Shown here piece after piece: positions 1-10,899 of a DNA stretch of 64,000 bases. The DNA is from Seriola aureovittata (Eukaryota; Chordata; Actinopteri; Carangiformes; Carangidae), in NCBI RefSeq assembly GCF_021018895.1, contig NC_079375.1, positions 5,739,060 to 5,803,059 on the forward strand, in the 5' to 3' direction. How positions within the stretch are numbered: position 1 is the stretch's first letter; each line of letters opens with the position of its first letter. Made by a program: the position numbers and the translations under genes. Below the pieces are notes generated by a model. That model had not been told where the DNA came from. It did no database searches and was given only the letters and a program-made list of their open reading frames with translations.

Positions 1-59
1 TCCCACAGGAGGATCAACATGATTATAGCTCTGCATGATGGAGCTGCTGATGGACAGTT

Positions 60-62
<3 letters not shown>

Positions 63-98
<36 letters not shown>
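63..98. repeat. (GT)n microsatellite
   Basis: About 18 uninterrupted GT units, followed by GAGAGTGG. The rest of 1-468 is AT-rich sequence in which nothing is recognised. Confidence 0.95.
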
Positions 99-468
99 AG
101 TGGATGAGATTCAATGTGATATATCATGTTTTGATTACAGTTCTTTGTCCCTACTATAATCTCTAAGTAATTGATGTTTTGTTTTTCTCACAGTAGATGA
201 TTAAAGATAAAAGAAATCATTGTGACTGGATTAACACTCACTCGGATGGTTTATACTGTGACATTTAGTCTGACTTCACGCTGACATACCCAGTATTTCT
301 GCTTCTATTTCAGACTTTTGCTTTTATGTGAAATTACCAGGTGACGTTTTGAGTGTGGTACATTTACATAAAAGTACATCTATTAAACTAAATTAAAGGG
401 TTTAAGATGGTTTTTAAAGGAGACTTTTCATTTGCTGATTTCAGTGATTTGTGTACGTCAAAACTCAG

Positions 469-840
469 TCACTTTGGTCCAGACTGAAATATTGAACTAT
501 TGGATGGGTTGTCTTGAAGTTTTAGCACAAACATTGGTGGCTCCCAGAAGATGACTCCTAATGTCTTTGGTGATCCTCTGACTTTTCAGCACCACCATGA
601 GGTTAATATTTATAGTTTTAAATGAGATGTCTCAACAACCTCGCTCCCTCAAAGCGAGGTCAAACTTTCTGTTTGTCCAGTGATTTGGTTCATGACCAAA
701 TACCTGCAAACCTTGTTGAACATACCAAACATACCTGCAAACATAGCATGCTGATTTAGCATTCAGCTCACAGCACCACTGTGTACAGGCACAGCCTCAC
801 AGAGCTGCTAGTATGGCTGTAAACTCTTAAGATGGTCAGA
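469..840 (+). repeat. Dispersed teleost repeat, family A copy 1
   Basis: Opens with ACTTTGGTCCAGACTGAAAT and continues with a bipartite pattern: ATTGGATGG..., a 'cctaatg..tttggtgatc' block, then 'caccaccatgaggtt'. It ends with 'cagagctgctagtatggct'. The same order of words recurs at 38009-38225 and, reversed, at 44245-44715. I remember it as a very common fish repeat of uncertain class; no coding remains. Confidence 0.6.
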
Positions 841-1425
841 CACTGTACTGCCACGACGCCTGACTGACTGCACCAATGAATGATCGTCAAGCCTGCTCTC
901 GGATGATTAGTTGGATTTCTGGCAGGTCAAAAATTTTGATCGGCTGTTTTTTTGCGGTTTCAGCATTTTCATGGTCCATTTTCCCTCATGGCTGATGTAG
1001 AATTATGCGTTATGAATTCTAATGGTGTTTTTTTTTCATCTTGTTTACTAACCTTCGACCTGGCAGGGATATACTATCACTGTCCTGGGAGGAGGTGAAG
1101 CTGTTTCACCCTACAAGTACCTGAAATCTAATTTCAGTTTTTCCACAACAACCACACTGAACAGGAAACACTGAAAAGATGAAACTTCAGAGATTTTGGG
1201 TGGGTCACTCTGCTCTGTTTCACTGTGACTCAGCACTGATTGGTTCCACTCTGTTTCCATAGAAACCATGTAGGGACAGGTGCACGGCCAGAGGAGAAAT
1301 AGGAGACCTTCGTATTCTTCTTCTTCTCTTCTTTTGTGGTAGAGGATGTCTTCTTCTGTTCCTTCTGGTTTGAACTCTGTCTCTAAAACCAAACAAAGCA
1401 GCCACACGACTGTGTCTGTGTTTCC

Positions 1426-1466
<41 letters not shown>

Positions 1467-2614
1467 TATATGCCTCAGAAATGCATACATTTAAGAGTTT
1501 TCCACCCACATTTAGATTCTTCTTTAACCAAGTTGTCCCACTGAGGCTGCAAGTCTCTTTCATCCGGCATCAACATAAGCAGAAAGGTTGCAGATAATGA
1601 GCATACAGCGATGTACCAAAGGCAGCCCAAATTACTGTACACTCAAATGGTAATTCATTATCAGTTCTCTCATATACAAGCAATCAAAAATGCTCAACAA
1701 AATGCTATTATCAGAGTTTTACATTTCATTTCGGGTTTAATGTTTAATTTCCTTTTTGTGATGTTAAACATGAGAAAAACTCGTCTTTCAGTCCCACATC
1801 TGCTGCATCTTTTAGCTGATAAATCAGATGGGAACCTGCAGGGAAAAATAACGGCATTGTCGGTTTTTAGGGTAAAAACAAGTTGCTGTCTGAAGCACTT
1901 ATAAAAGCAAAGCGAGTGGTGCTCCTGTTCAAACTACTAGACATTGGCTTAAAAGAGCTCTTGCCAATACTCTTTATGGATATAACTAAAATTCAAATGA
2001 TTAATATGTGTGAGGTACACCCGGTGTTGTTGTAGGTGGTGTTCAGTCATCCTTTCCACTTCCTAAAGTTAATTTAAAACATGTAAATGGATTATTCGTG
2101 GTGTTGCGGGAGTTAAAAATGAAAAAAGATGTGAGTGTTGAGGGGAATGTTGTGACCTTTTCAACAACCAGCAGAAAAAGAAGCCAGTGTTGTACTGTTG
2201 ACTCACAGGCTTAGCTCATAAGTGCGGAGACATTTTAACTGCCTCAAGTCCAATTAAATCCGGAACAGCATTCATAAAATTTCATTAACAGCCTCTCGTT
2301 ATCAGGTCAGATGCTCAGTGCTGCCCTGACAGATGCTGGGCTGCAGAGACTTGGTCAAGTGGGAGGATCACGACACACACAAAAAGTTAGAGGATGAGTT
2401 TTTTGTATACAGATGGACTGAGCAAGGCACATTTACATAAGGTTTGATCTCTCACTCAAAGCAAAAAGGGAAATTAAAGGGCTAATAGCAGATGAGGCCA
2501 AAACTATTGGCCTACTACTAACTACCTACTCAGGTGAAACAGCAGGCTCACAGTCAAAATCCGGCTGACTGTCCCGAAGGAGCAAAGGGAGAGGCACCTT
2601 TTTCTAATACTGTA
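841..2614. other. No gene seen; one microsatellite
   Basis: AT-rich unique-looking sequence. The only structure noted is the (GT)n at 1427-1466. Open frames on both strands across 1111-1597 exist because an uninterrupted GT/CA repeat has no stop codon in some frames. Confidence 0.6.
1427..1466. repeat. (GT)n microsatellite
   Basis: About 20 GT units, followed by CTATATGCC. Confidence 0.95.
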
Positions 2615-3115
2615 AATAGTTTTTTATGTCTCCGCGCCAGCGACAGTCAGAGCCGGAGGCATATTGTTTTCGGGTTGTCCGTACATACGTATGTACATCC
2701 CATCTCATGGACAAAATATCTCACATACACCTCGACGGACCTTCTTGGGGGTCAAAGGTCAAAGATCAGGGTCATGATGACCTCACAAAACAAATTTTGG
2801 CCTTGTGAATGCAATATCTCCGGAGCTCCCTAAAGGGAATCCCTTCAAATTTTGCACAAATTTCCACTTTGAAGGAACTGATTAGACTTTGGTGGTCAAA
2901 GGTCAGAGGTCAAAGTCATGGTGACCTCAGAAAACACTTTTTAGCCGTTATTCAAGACTTCACGGAGCAATTATGACAAAACACACAAATATATGTGGAT
3001 AAACAGGGATGCAATCTGAGACTAGTCTGAGTGGAGGAGGCAGACAACCACGAGGTGGTAATTCCAGTTTTTAAGTGCTGCACTGTAAACGAGAATTTAT
3101 GTTTCATCACAAATA
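2615..3115 (+). repeat. Dispersed teleost repeat carrying nuclear-receptor-like half sites
   Basis: Starts with 'ctccgcgccagcgacagtc' and 'cggaggcatattgttttcgg', continues with paired 'ggtcaaaggtca' modules about 145 bases apart, and ends 'aagtgctgcactgtaaacg' and 'gtttcatcac'. I remember this word order as an abundant fish interspersed repeat, class uncertain. It holds DR1-type half-site pairs at 2749-2761 and 2893-2912 and a perfect GGTCANNNTGACC palindrome at 2770-2782. Confidence 0.6.
2770..2782. promoter_or_regulatory. Perfect palindromic ERE core (GGTCA-TGA-TGACC)
   Basis: An exact match to the inverted-repeat-3 core GGTCANNNTGACC bound by estrogen-type nuclear receptors. It lies nine bases after a GGGTCA-A-AGGTCA direct repeat. 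It sits inside a dispersed repeat, so function is unproven. Confidence 0.5.
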
Positions 3116-4080
3116 AACACAACAATTCATGCTAAATGATTAATTTTACCTTTGAAAACTCCCCAAATTTCATTGTGAGGTTTTCAGGAGGGTCCTGTAG
3201 GTGTCAATTCAGGGTGCTGAGCATGTCTGACACTGATAGAATTGCACAGGGAAAGTAATCAGATGCAACTGCAGGACATGAAAGCTGCTTTGGATAAATA
3301 TCATTAAAAAGTTTGCCAATGTTTTAAATAAATGAGTAATGAGTGTGTTCATGAGGCAAAAGGATAGAGGACTGAAATGCATTAATAAGGCACTAAGGCA
3401 GTAACAGTAACACACTGCTTCTCATACAGTCCTCCCAAGAAACGGAGAGACGCAGAATCAGACGCTGCCAAATCCCATCTGTAATCATTTCAATGACAAA
3501 GACCTCTAGTGGCCAACCGAATCCTGACTCTAGTCCATCTGGTGCAAAGGAGGAAGCAGCGTGTCATTGTTATAGAACCACAAGGTCCACATGATGTTTC
3601 CCTATAACCTTAACCGAATTGTTTTAGTGCCTTAAACCTGACCAAGCCTTTCCCAAAGTGGTGTCAGATCAGGAAATGGTTTTAGTTTTTGCAATTTGAT
3701 TTGTTTTGGAAGGCATTAAAAATGTTGTCTTGCTGATATGTCTGTCAAATCTGAAAATGCTTTTATGTGTTGTTCTCGAGAGAAACTACAAGCTTCCTCT
3801 GCAGGCAGAAGCAGGAAGTAAGTAGGTAACAGATGGTATCAGCTGAGTGAAAATTGTCAAGTTATGCAGGATACAGGTACACTTTTCAATAAATGGTAAA
3901 AAAAAAAAGCCATATTTCAAGAATAAATTTGGGGAGGAGAGGCAGAGAGAGGGAATGATGAAAGAAAAAAGGAAGGTTGAAAATGGTCAGAGAAGACCAG
4001 AGGAGAGGAGGAGAGAGGAAATGAGAGGTAGGAAGGACAAAAGAGCAACAAATGAGGAGGATTGGCAGAAATCTGCAGTT
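3116..4080. other. No gene seen; purine-rich block 3905-4065
   Basis: Nothing recognised except an A/G-rich + strand block. It yields a highly charged K/R/E open frame on + and an S/L/F-rich one on -. Both look like composition artefacts. Confidence 0.5.
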
Positions 4081-4081
4081 A

Positions 4082-4605
4082 CCTGATTTTAAAACCATGG
4101 AAGGGGTGAAAGGTCATTGTGAGGCCCTAGGTCTCGGTGCCGCAGCTACTGCATTAAATCTTACAGGCCTTGAGACGCTCAGGCGGCTCCTCCAGACTCA
4201 GCCATGGTTTTCTGCTGATACTGCTGGTGCCCGGGCTGATAACAGCAGACCTTGGATGGTCAGTAACAAGTGGCTGGGTGTTCTAAGAATCAGCACCTGG
4301 GTGTTTATAGTCATGTTTCCTTCTTTATGGTTAATGAACCAATAGTGTATTAACACATCCCTCTTCTCCCTCTTATTTGACCAATTATGGAGTGTAAATT
4401 GTCTACAGTAATCTCTCTAAGAGTGTAAAGACTATCCTCAGGGGTTCCTGCTTCAGATTTGAGGTGACATCATGCGCAGGAGACTGTACTGATGAATCCT
4501 CCTTTCTTCCTTGGGCTCAAGCTTCAATAAACGTCCTCAGCATAAGACATCCTGGACTCCAGCGCTCTTTTCTTCACCACCGATGATAAGAATGAAAAAC
4601 GAATA
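4082..4605 (+). mobile_element. Possible solo LTR remnant
   Basis: The 3' part has an AATAAA at 4525-4530 followed by 'catcctggactccagcgctc' and a pyrimidine-rich stretch, which resembles the R/U5 end of a fish LTR. CCAAT boxes lie at 4338 and 4380. No matching second LTR, primer-binding site or TSD was found, so the limits and class are uncertain. Confidence 0.25.
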
Positions 4606-5834
4606 TGGAGAGAAATAACAAAAAGCTTTCTCTATGTGTTTTAATCTCTTTGTATCATCACTGCTGCTAAAACACACGTATTGATGAAGAGAAATCTAAA
4701 TTCATAACTGGGACTCAGACTAATTGTCACCTGACTTCAGTTTGATTATTTATTCAGTCCCACCTTTTCCTCTCGTCCTTCTGTCTAATTTCATGAACCC
4801 TCATGGCACATTTGACTCTCTTTCATTCGGCAGTACACCTGGCTCAGTTAAAGTTTTAATTTCTCCTCTCTGCAGTGTTCATTATGTGTGTAATTGTCCT
4901 GTTTCTTTATTGGCACACTTTGCCCGCAGCTCAGAGAGCAGAACAGAGCTGCAGCCGGGTTGTTAATGACAGCAGGCGAGAAACAGAGTCAGACCGAGGA
5001 TTCAGGAGACAAACTGACAAACCAATTGTACCTTGTTCATTTGTCCTCCTGGATGCCTGAGAACCACTGTTTCTATTTCTCAAAGCTTTTACACATCGTG
5101 CTTTGTATATGAACAGAAGTGTGAAAAGACGATAGATTGTAACAGCCATGTGAAGTTGGTAATAATACTTATTTTATTTGATTTCATAGCTTTGAGCAAA
5201 GTGCCACAAGGTAAATCAAGTGCAATTACAGGATATGCTGTATATTATGATGAGAACAACAGCATAAAGAGATTTAAAAAGCAACAATATGTCAGACACA
5301 AGGACATGGTGTACACACGGTCGATGAGGCAAATCGAAAAATGAGATAAATCAGCCAAACAGCCAAACAAAACAAGCAGATAAAAGCTAAAAACAAGATA
5401 AAACCAAGGATATAAGAAAGCAAAAAGCAATAAAGATCAGAAGAGTACAGAGTTGTATCATGTAAATTTATGTAATTTATATTAGTCGGATAAGAGGGAG
5501 TACAAAGAGGCACTGTATGAGGGAACTCCGTTTCTGCTGAATTCAGCTGCTTCTGTCACAAAATCACCCACGAAGCACAAACTGTCAAAGGATCAGTTCA
5601 CCTTCATCACAAATTCATCACATTTGATGGAAGAGACAATTTTAATGGATGAAACCAGTCAGTCAGTAAAAGTAAATAGAAGTGTTTTCCCATTTCAGTC
5701 TTTCTGATGTCTCTCTGTAAATATGTGATAAAGTATAACCAGGTGAATTATAAAATATTTAAAAGTTGGAGCCAGGGTGTTAAAGCAACTATAATCAATG
5801 TTCTTGTAATAACAATAGAGGATCATCACCTGAA
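4606..5834. other. No gene or repeat recognised
   Basis: AT-rich sequence with only short random open frames, including antisense hydrophobic ones at 5245-5513 caused by T-rich antisense composition. Confidence 0.5.
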
Positions 5835-6056
5835 CCTGCAGCTCCTTCAGCTTTATTGAGCTTTATAATGAGTTTCAGCTCAGCGTTTGGCAGATTTACT
5901 GTTATGGTTCACTCTCACTGCTCTCATGATGTTAGAAGACACATGGCAGACAGACAGTGACTAGTGGTGAGCGTAGTGGAACATTTACAGAGCATTTAAA
6001 GAGAGTGAACATTGGACTCGTAGTCATCGAGTGGCCGGAAAAACAACTCCAAATAA
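5835..6056 (+). repeat. Dispersed repeat, family E copy 1 (partial)
   Basis: Shared words with 55145-55550: 'cagctttattgagct', 'gagtttcagctca', 'ggcagacagacagtgac', 'ttggactcgta', 'gtggccggaaa'. No coding capacity. Confidence 0.5.
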
Positions 6057-6385
6057 ATTAATAATAAAGTTCATAATTTAACTTAGAATGGTGATGATAT
6101 GTCAGTGATGTGTTCAGTCTATTTCTGGTGCATCCACATGATGTCCACTATTATTCACGGTTCATGATTGACTAGTGGAAAGAGAAAAAGAAAAGGTTTA
6201 CAACTGAAAAAATTTATATTGATGAAAAATGTGTTGAAATGTTTTGGTTCCCTAAATAATGATTTTGCAATAGAATAAAGTGGCAGAGGTGCTGTTGTGT
6301 AATATTTTTATTTGTAGCAGATCTTCACGGTTATGAACAGCCGGCCTACTGACATCTTTGCAGTTACAGGAGCCAAACCAGCTCA
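6057..6385. other. No gene or repeat recognised
   Basis: AT-rich sequence just left of the repeat at 6386; nothing supportable. Confidence 0.5.
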
Positions 6386-6848
6386 GTTTGGTCTGGTCTG
6401 AAGGACGGCTGGACCCAAATGAAAGCAACACAGAGGGCAGGAAGGTACGATTAAAAGGCCTTAATAAAACAATGTCCAAACAAAAACTCACAAGTAGGCC
6501 ATCAGGAAGCAAACACCAGAAACCCAACACAGGAAAATCAAGAACAGCTACATACAAAAACAGAAAACCTCCTCAACAAAAACAGACAAACTGAGAAAGA
6601 CAGAGGGGAGGACAGAGACTTAAATACACAAGGGAGGTAAGGGTGATTGAACACAGGTGAAACACATTAGGGCGGGGCAGACAATCACATTGGAAGGAAA
6701 CAGGACAAAGACAGGAAGTAAAACACGAGACATACAAGGCAAGTGATTACAAAATAAACCAGGAAATGAACAAATGTCCAAACATAAAGTGTCAAAGTCC
6801 AAAAAAGTCCAAACCAAGAGATATAAACAGTCCTGTCAGAAATCACTG
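6386..6848. repeat. Dispersed repeat, family B copy 1
   Basis: Shares long runs with 24151-24592 in the same orientation: 'ggctggacccaaatg', 'aaagacagaggggaggacag', 'gtgattgaacacaggtgaaa', 'gtgattacaaaataaaccag'. It ends at 'cagtcctgtcag'. It is A-rich and non-coding, and carries about 90 bases ('taataaaacaatgtcc' region) absent from the other copy. Confidence 0.7.
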
Positions 6849-6849
6849 T

Positions 6850-7062
6850 GAATGGACTGCACTTATATAGCACTTTTAACACATTCATCTGTTCACTCAC
6901 ACATTCATACATCACACCCACACACTGATGGAACAGCTATCAGAGGAAATCTGGGGTTCAGTATCTTGGCCAAGGACACTTTGACACAAGGACTGGATGA
7001 GCCGGGAATCAAACCACCATCTGATTAGTGGACGACGTGCTCTACCTCCTGAGCCAGCGTCC
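6850..7062 (-). repeat. tRNA-derived SINE
   Basis: On the minus strand from about 7057 there is an A-box-like TGGCTCAGGAGG and, 29 bases on, a B-box-like GGTTTGATTCC (consensus GGTTCRANNCC). This is the RNA polymerase III promoter of a tRNA-related SINE head. The body reads 'aaagtgtccttggccaagat' and ends in 'gtgctatataagtgcagtcc'. It abuts the family B repeat. Confidence 0.65.
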
Positions 7063-7429
7063 TCATCTTCCCACTTTTAGCTTCTACCAATCACCATTCT
7101 TCTCTATGATTTCCTGGGAGTTTAGTAACATCCGGAGTGTTTCCTTAATGCTTCAAACGTTTGGGTGCTAAGAGGCCTTTTAATACTGGAACAGTGTTTA
7201 ATGGCTGTACAAATAAGCCTGACTTGATCTGGAATTTAAAAGAGGAGAGTGAGAGGCAGCGTGTGCTGAAGCAGGTGGAGAGAAACCTTTCACATCATAT
7301 TAGCAGCCAGTTCAGCTCTGCTTTCACTCCTCATCTGGGATTCTCGCCTTTCCCCATGCGCTGTTTAACGCCTCAACAGTTATCAAATCATTAATTAGGC
7401 TTGCATCAAATCTACTCCCACAGAGCCCA
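7063..7429. other. No gene recognised
   Basis: Unique-looking sequence before the long GT array. A 77-codon open frame here has no recognisable motif. Confidence 0.5.
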
Positions 7430-7447
7430 GTGTGTGTGTCTGTGTGT

Positions 7448-7532
<85 letters not shown>
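7430..7532. repeat. Long (GT)n microsatellite
   Basis: About 100 bases of GT with two CTGT interruptions near its left end. The poly-(CV) and poly-(HT) open frames across it are artefacts. Confidence 0.95.
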
Positions 7533-8554
7533 TGCGCTCTACCCTGCAGCTCTGAACATACAAAGAGGTCTCCATGTTGAGCTCTGGTGTTTAAAGCTCG
7601 CTGACAGAAAGCTCAATTTCTCCACGGGGGAAATGTTGTTAAATTACTTAACAGTGTACCCTGAATTAAACCTGACAGGGCTCCCGTCTCTGAAAACACA
7701 ACAACAACAACAACAGCAGCCTCTCTCTGCTCACAGGCTGCTGAAGCGGAAACTCAGATTCATGATGTTATGGCACTGAACTGTAATGTGACAGCTTATG
7801 ATCTCTTCTTCAGCACTGCTTCATCTTTTTGTAAGATCTTTATGTATATCATTGGAATTTTTTTGCTTCGTTTTTTGGCTTCTATTTCTTTGTAAATGAC
7901 TTCTTACACTTCATTGTGGTTGTGGCTGTTGTAGATTTTTTCTACTTAAACACACATGCAAGAATCCATTTCATATTTTTGCTACATATTTTTTGTATAA
8001 ATTAAATATGAATTAAATGCTTGCACGACTGGGCCCTTAGGAGATACATAGTTTAGGAATTATTAAACAACTGAGCTGATAAAGAAGAAAAATAGATTAA
8101 AAAACATGACAAAAATTCATGAATGTTCCTTTTCTGATAAAACAACTCACCCAGTGAGCCAATAATGAGAGATATTAGACAGCGAAGAAAAGTCTGTGGA
8201 GCTATTTCTCCATCTGATTTTGATCATTTGCAACAATCTTTTTCAATTTGAGAGAAAAAATACATTTGTTCATTTTCTTAAAAAATGTAGACACACCGGA
8301 ACCATTTGAAATGAGAATGGCATAGCAACAAGTAACAGTTCATGTAAGTGTACATTAGGCCACTATTTGACATCTTTAAATATTTTCAGTGTACTGCAAA
8401 TAATATATATTTTTAATTATTCATACACTATCTGTCACATATTTTACTTATATTCATATACGTTTAGAAACTCAAAATGTGTAAACTATATGGCAGTTAC
8501 TCAGTTACCCATTATTTACAATATACGTATATTTCGATCTATGTCGCCTTGCAA
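7533..8554. other. No gene recognised
   Basis: AT-rich sequence with a small CAA/CAG run at 7699-7722; otherwise nothing. Confidence 0.5.
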
Positions 8555-8711
8555 ATGAGGTTTTCTATAGACACCACTGGAGGCAGCTCTTGGTGAGTAA
8601 AGGAATTTAGTTTGATGCTGAACTCGCAGCATTTCTTCTAGACTGGTACATAAACAGCTGCTAATGCTAACGGTGGCTATGTAACTATAGCAAAACTTAC
8701 AAATAGCTTAT
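8555..8711 (-). mobile_element. MITE, family G copy 1
   Basis: The minus strand starts TAAGCTATTTGTAAGTTTTG and continues 'cgttagcattagcagctgtt' and 'agctgcctccagtggtg'. It is the same order as 13470-13706 and 63842-64000. Only one terminus is clear. Confidence 0.55.
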
Positions 8712-9349
8712 TGAAAGACCTCACTCTGGTTGTGTTATTTTATTCAACACTTGCTGACAGAAGTCAGTTTTGGTTTTGGAAAGTTCACGATAAAAAAACA
8801 AATTCATTCTTGCGTTGCCTCTCACAGTCTGGATGCTGTGTAGAGTGGCTGCATGAAGAAAGTGTCCTCCCTGGACAGACCATAGAGACATTCAGTCAAC
8901 ATGACAGTAAACCAGAGCTTGCAGTGAAAACATCTGTCAACACAGCTGTAAACAAACTCCCTCTTATTCCCCTTTCAGCCTGTTCTCAGTGTCATCTCTG
9001 GATAATGTGCAGAGCAAGAAGCTAAAATGGTAGATAATGATAAATGTTGTCGCATTAATGGAAAGATAACATCTCCAGCTGCTGACATCCTCCTGCAGAC
9101 CGACAGGATTGGTTAAATGTGAGTCATATATTGTATGACTTCAAACACGGGGATAATGACTTATGTAATAAAACATCTGCAGTGTTGCTTTGAATTTCAG
9201 CTCAGCTTGTCTTAATCTGCGTTTTTTCTAGAAAAACAGCGACAGTCATTTTGTTCTATACACAACCAGGTTCCTTCCAGGGCAGTGATAGTGTCCTGGA
9301 AACAGCTAAGCTCTCATGGGGGGTGGGAAAAATAACAGACACAATACTA
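8712..9349. other. No gene recognised
   Basis: Contains a 104-codon open frame from 8711 with no recognisable motif and no splice or promoter support; not annotated. Confidence 0.5.
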
Positions 9350-9890
9350 GAAAGAGACCAGAGTACATACCGCTGTCAAAACCAATGTAATATATGACAT
9401 ATATGTCCCTATATCAAGAGTGTTGTTGCCATATATGTCACCCATAAGGGGATATTTTATTATCACATATATAAATCCTCTGAATATATGAAGATATAGG
9501 TTTATAACATATACATATATAAACATACGTTTATATATGTTTTTCTTATTTATTTCTCATTCATTTTAAACATGTCTAACTTCAAACTCTGGGAGAGCGG
9601 TCTCAGACTTGTGGACCCTACTGTATATAATATCAACATATACTGACTGGACTGGATATATGCTTAACATCCGTCTACAATATAAGCACATCTACATAGA
9701 TATATATATTTGTATAGGGTAGATATATATGTCAATATATGAAATTGTTCTAATTTCTAACAGCTTTCATGTAAAACTTGTACATATATGTACATATAAA
9801 ATAGATATGTATATTTCATGTATGGAAACTCAGTATATGGACATATTACATATGCGTATGGGAACATACACAATCTTTTAATTATGTTAT
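9350..9890. repeat. AT-rich region of recurring ATATGTC/GACATAT words
   Basis: Dense irregular TATA-type sequence in which the word ATATATGTC and its complement recur many times, giving nested palindromes. It is not a simple uniform microsatellite. No coding. Confidence 0.5.
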
Positions 9891-10495
9891 TTTGATAATA
9901 GAAAATAGAAATTGTAGAGAAATTTGTAATCTGCATCCTGATCCAGGCCTGCATCTAAATACACACGGTGACACATGTTATAGGATGTTTTTGCCAGGTT
10001 GTTTTCATTTAAGTATTTATTGTACAGTATGTTGTGACGAAAATGAAGTATAATCAGCGCTCTGTTAGAAGAGATCTGATCATGTCGAGCATCTAAACTG
10101 ACACAGAGCCTCTTCTGTCTCTGATTGCTAAATTTCCTCAGTAACAAGGAGGAGGATGAAGAGAGAGAAGAAAATGCTCTAAGATACAATCAGGAAAAGA
10201 TTCAAGTCTCCTTTTCTTAGGCTCCTCATCATCCTTTGCAGCCAGCTGTCTCAAATGCAACAAAATGAATATTTACAAAGAGGAAGAAATACATTAAACA
10301 TGCTCTGTCACCTCATCCTAACATTGAGGACATGGACATAGATGGTCCAATTAAAGCTCTTTGTGCTGCTTTAAACGCTTCACCTCACTCTGCGTCAAGT
10401 GAAGAACAAATTGTCTGCAGCCTCCAGGTTTCTCTTGTTTCAAGGATTTTTTAAATGAGTATCTTCATCTTTTTACAGTGTGCTTTTAAGCCAAG
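9891..10495. other. No gene recognised
   Basis: Ordinary AT-rich sequence. An antisense open frame at 9887-10189 has no recognisable motif. Confidence 0.5.
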
Positions 10496-10899
10496 CAATG
10501 GTTCTTAACCTCTGACGGGGGTCACAAGATCATTTCCGGGGATTGCCAGATGGTTGTGGAGAAAAAATTAAAACAATATATCAAAAATAAAATATTATGT
10601 TTTTAGAATGGGGAATGCTTTTTACAATACATCGCCTGTACCTCTGATATAATTTGCCTTAGAGCAGATTCTAGATCAGATTAGAGTTTATGACTTGACA
10701 CACACACAAAAAAGTTTTTAGATATCAGATATCACTCTAGCAGATCATGGGGAGAAATGTCAAGGATTGCACCAAACCATCCTCACAAACAAAGCATTAT
10801 TTATTATTTATGCATTGTATTGTATTAATTTTAACATGTGGGGGGTCAAGAACTTGATTATTCTGGGGGCTCGTGACTTGAAAAGGTTGAGAACCACTG
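10496..10899. mobile_element. hAT-type MITE, 404 bases
   Basis: The left end CAATGGTTCTTAACCTCTG and the reverse-complemented right end CAGTGGTTCTCAACCTTTTC form TIRs of about 16 bases with the CA...TG ends usual in hAT elements. Flanking octamers AAGCCAAG and AAGTACAG are only weakly similar, as for an old TSD. The interior is AT-rich and non-coding. Confidence 0.7.

Noticed and set aside
1111..1597. Open frames on both strands with poly-(HT) or poly-(CV)
   Set aside because: They exist because the (GT)n at 1427-1466 has no stops in those frames; no domain, no splice or promoter support.
3847..4098. Highly charged K/R/E-rich protein
   Set aside because: The composition follows from a purine-rich block, and the opposite strand is equally open.
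6990..7060. A tRNA gene on the minus strand
   Set aside because: A and B boxes are degenerate, no cloverleaf stems form, and a SINE body follows; called as a SINE.
7324..7779. Frames of 83 and 115 codons over the long (GT)n
   Set aside because: Microsatellite artefact on both strands.
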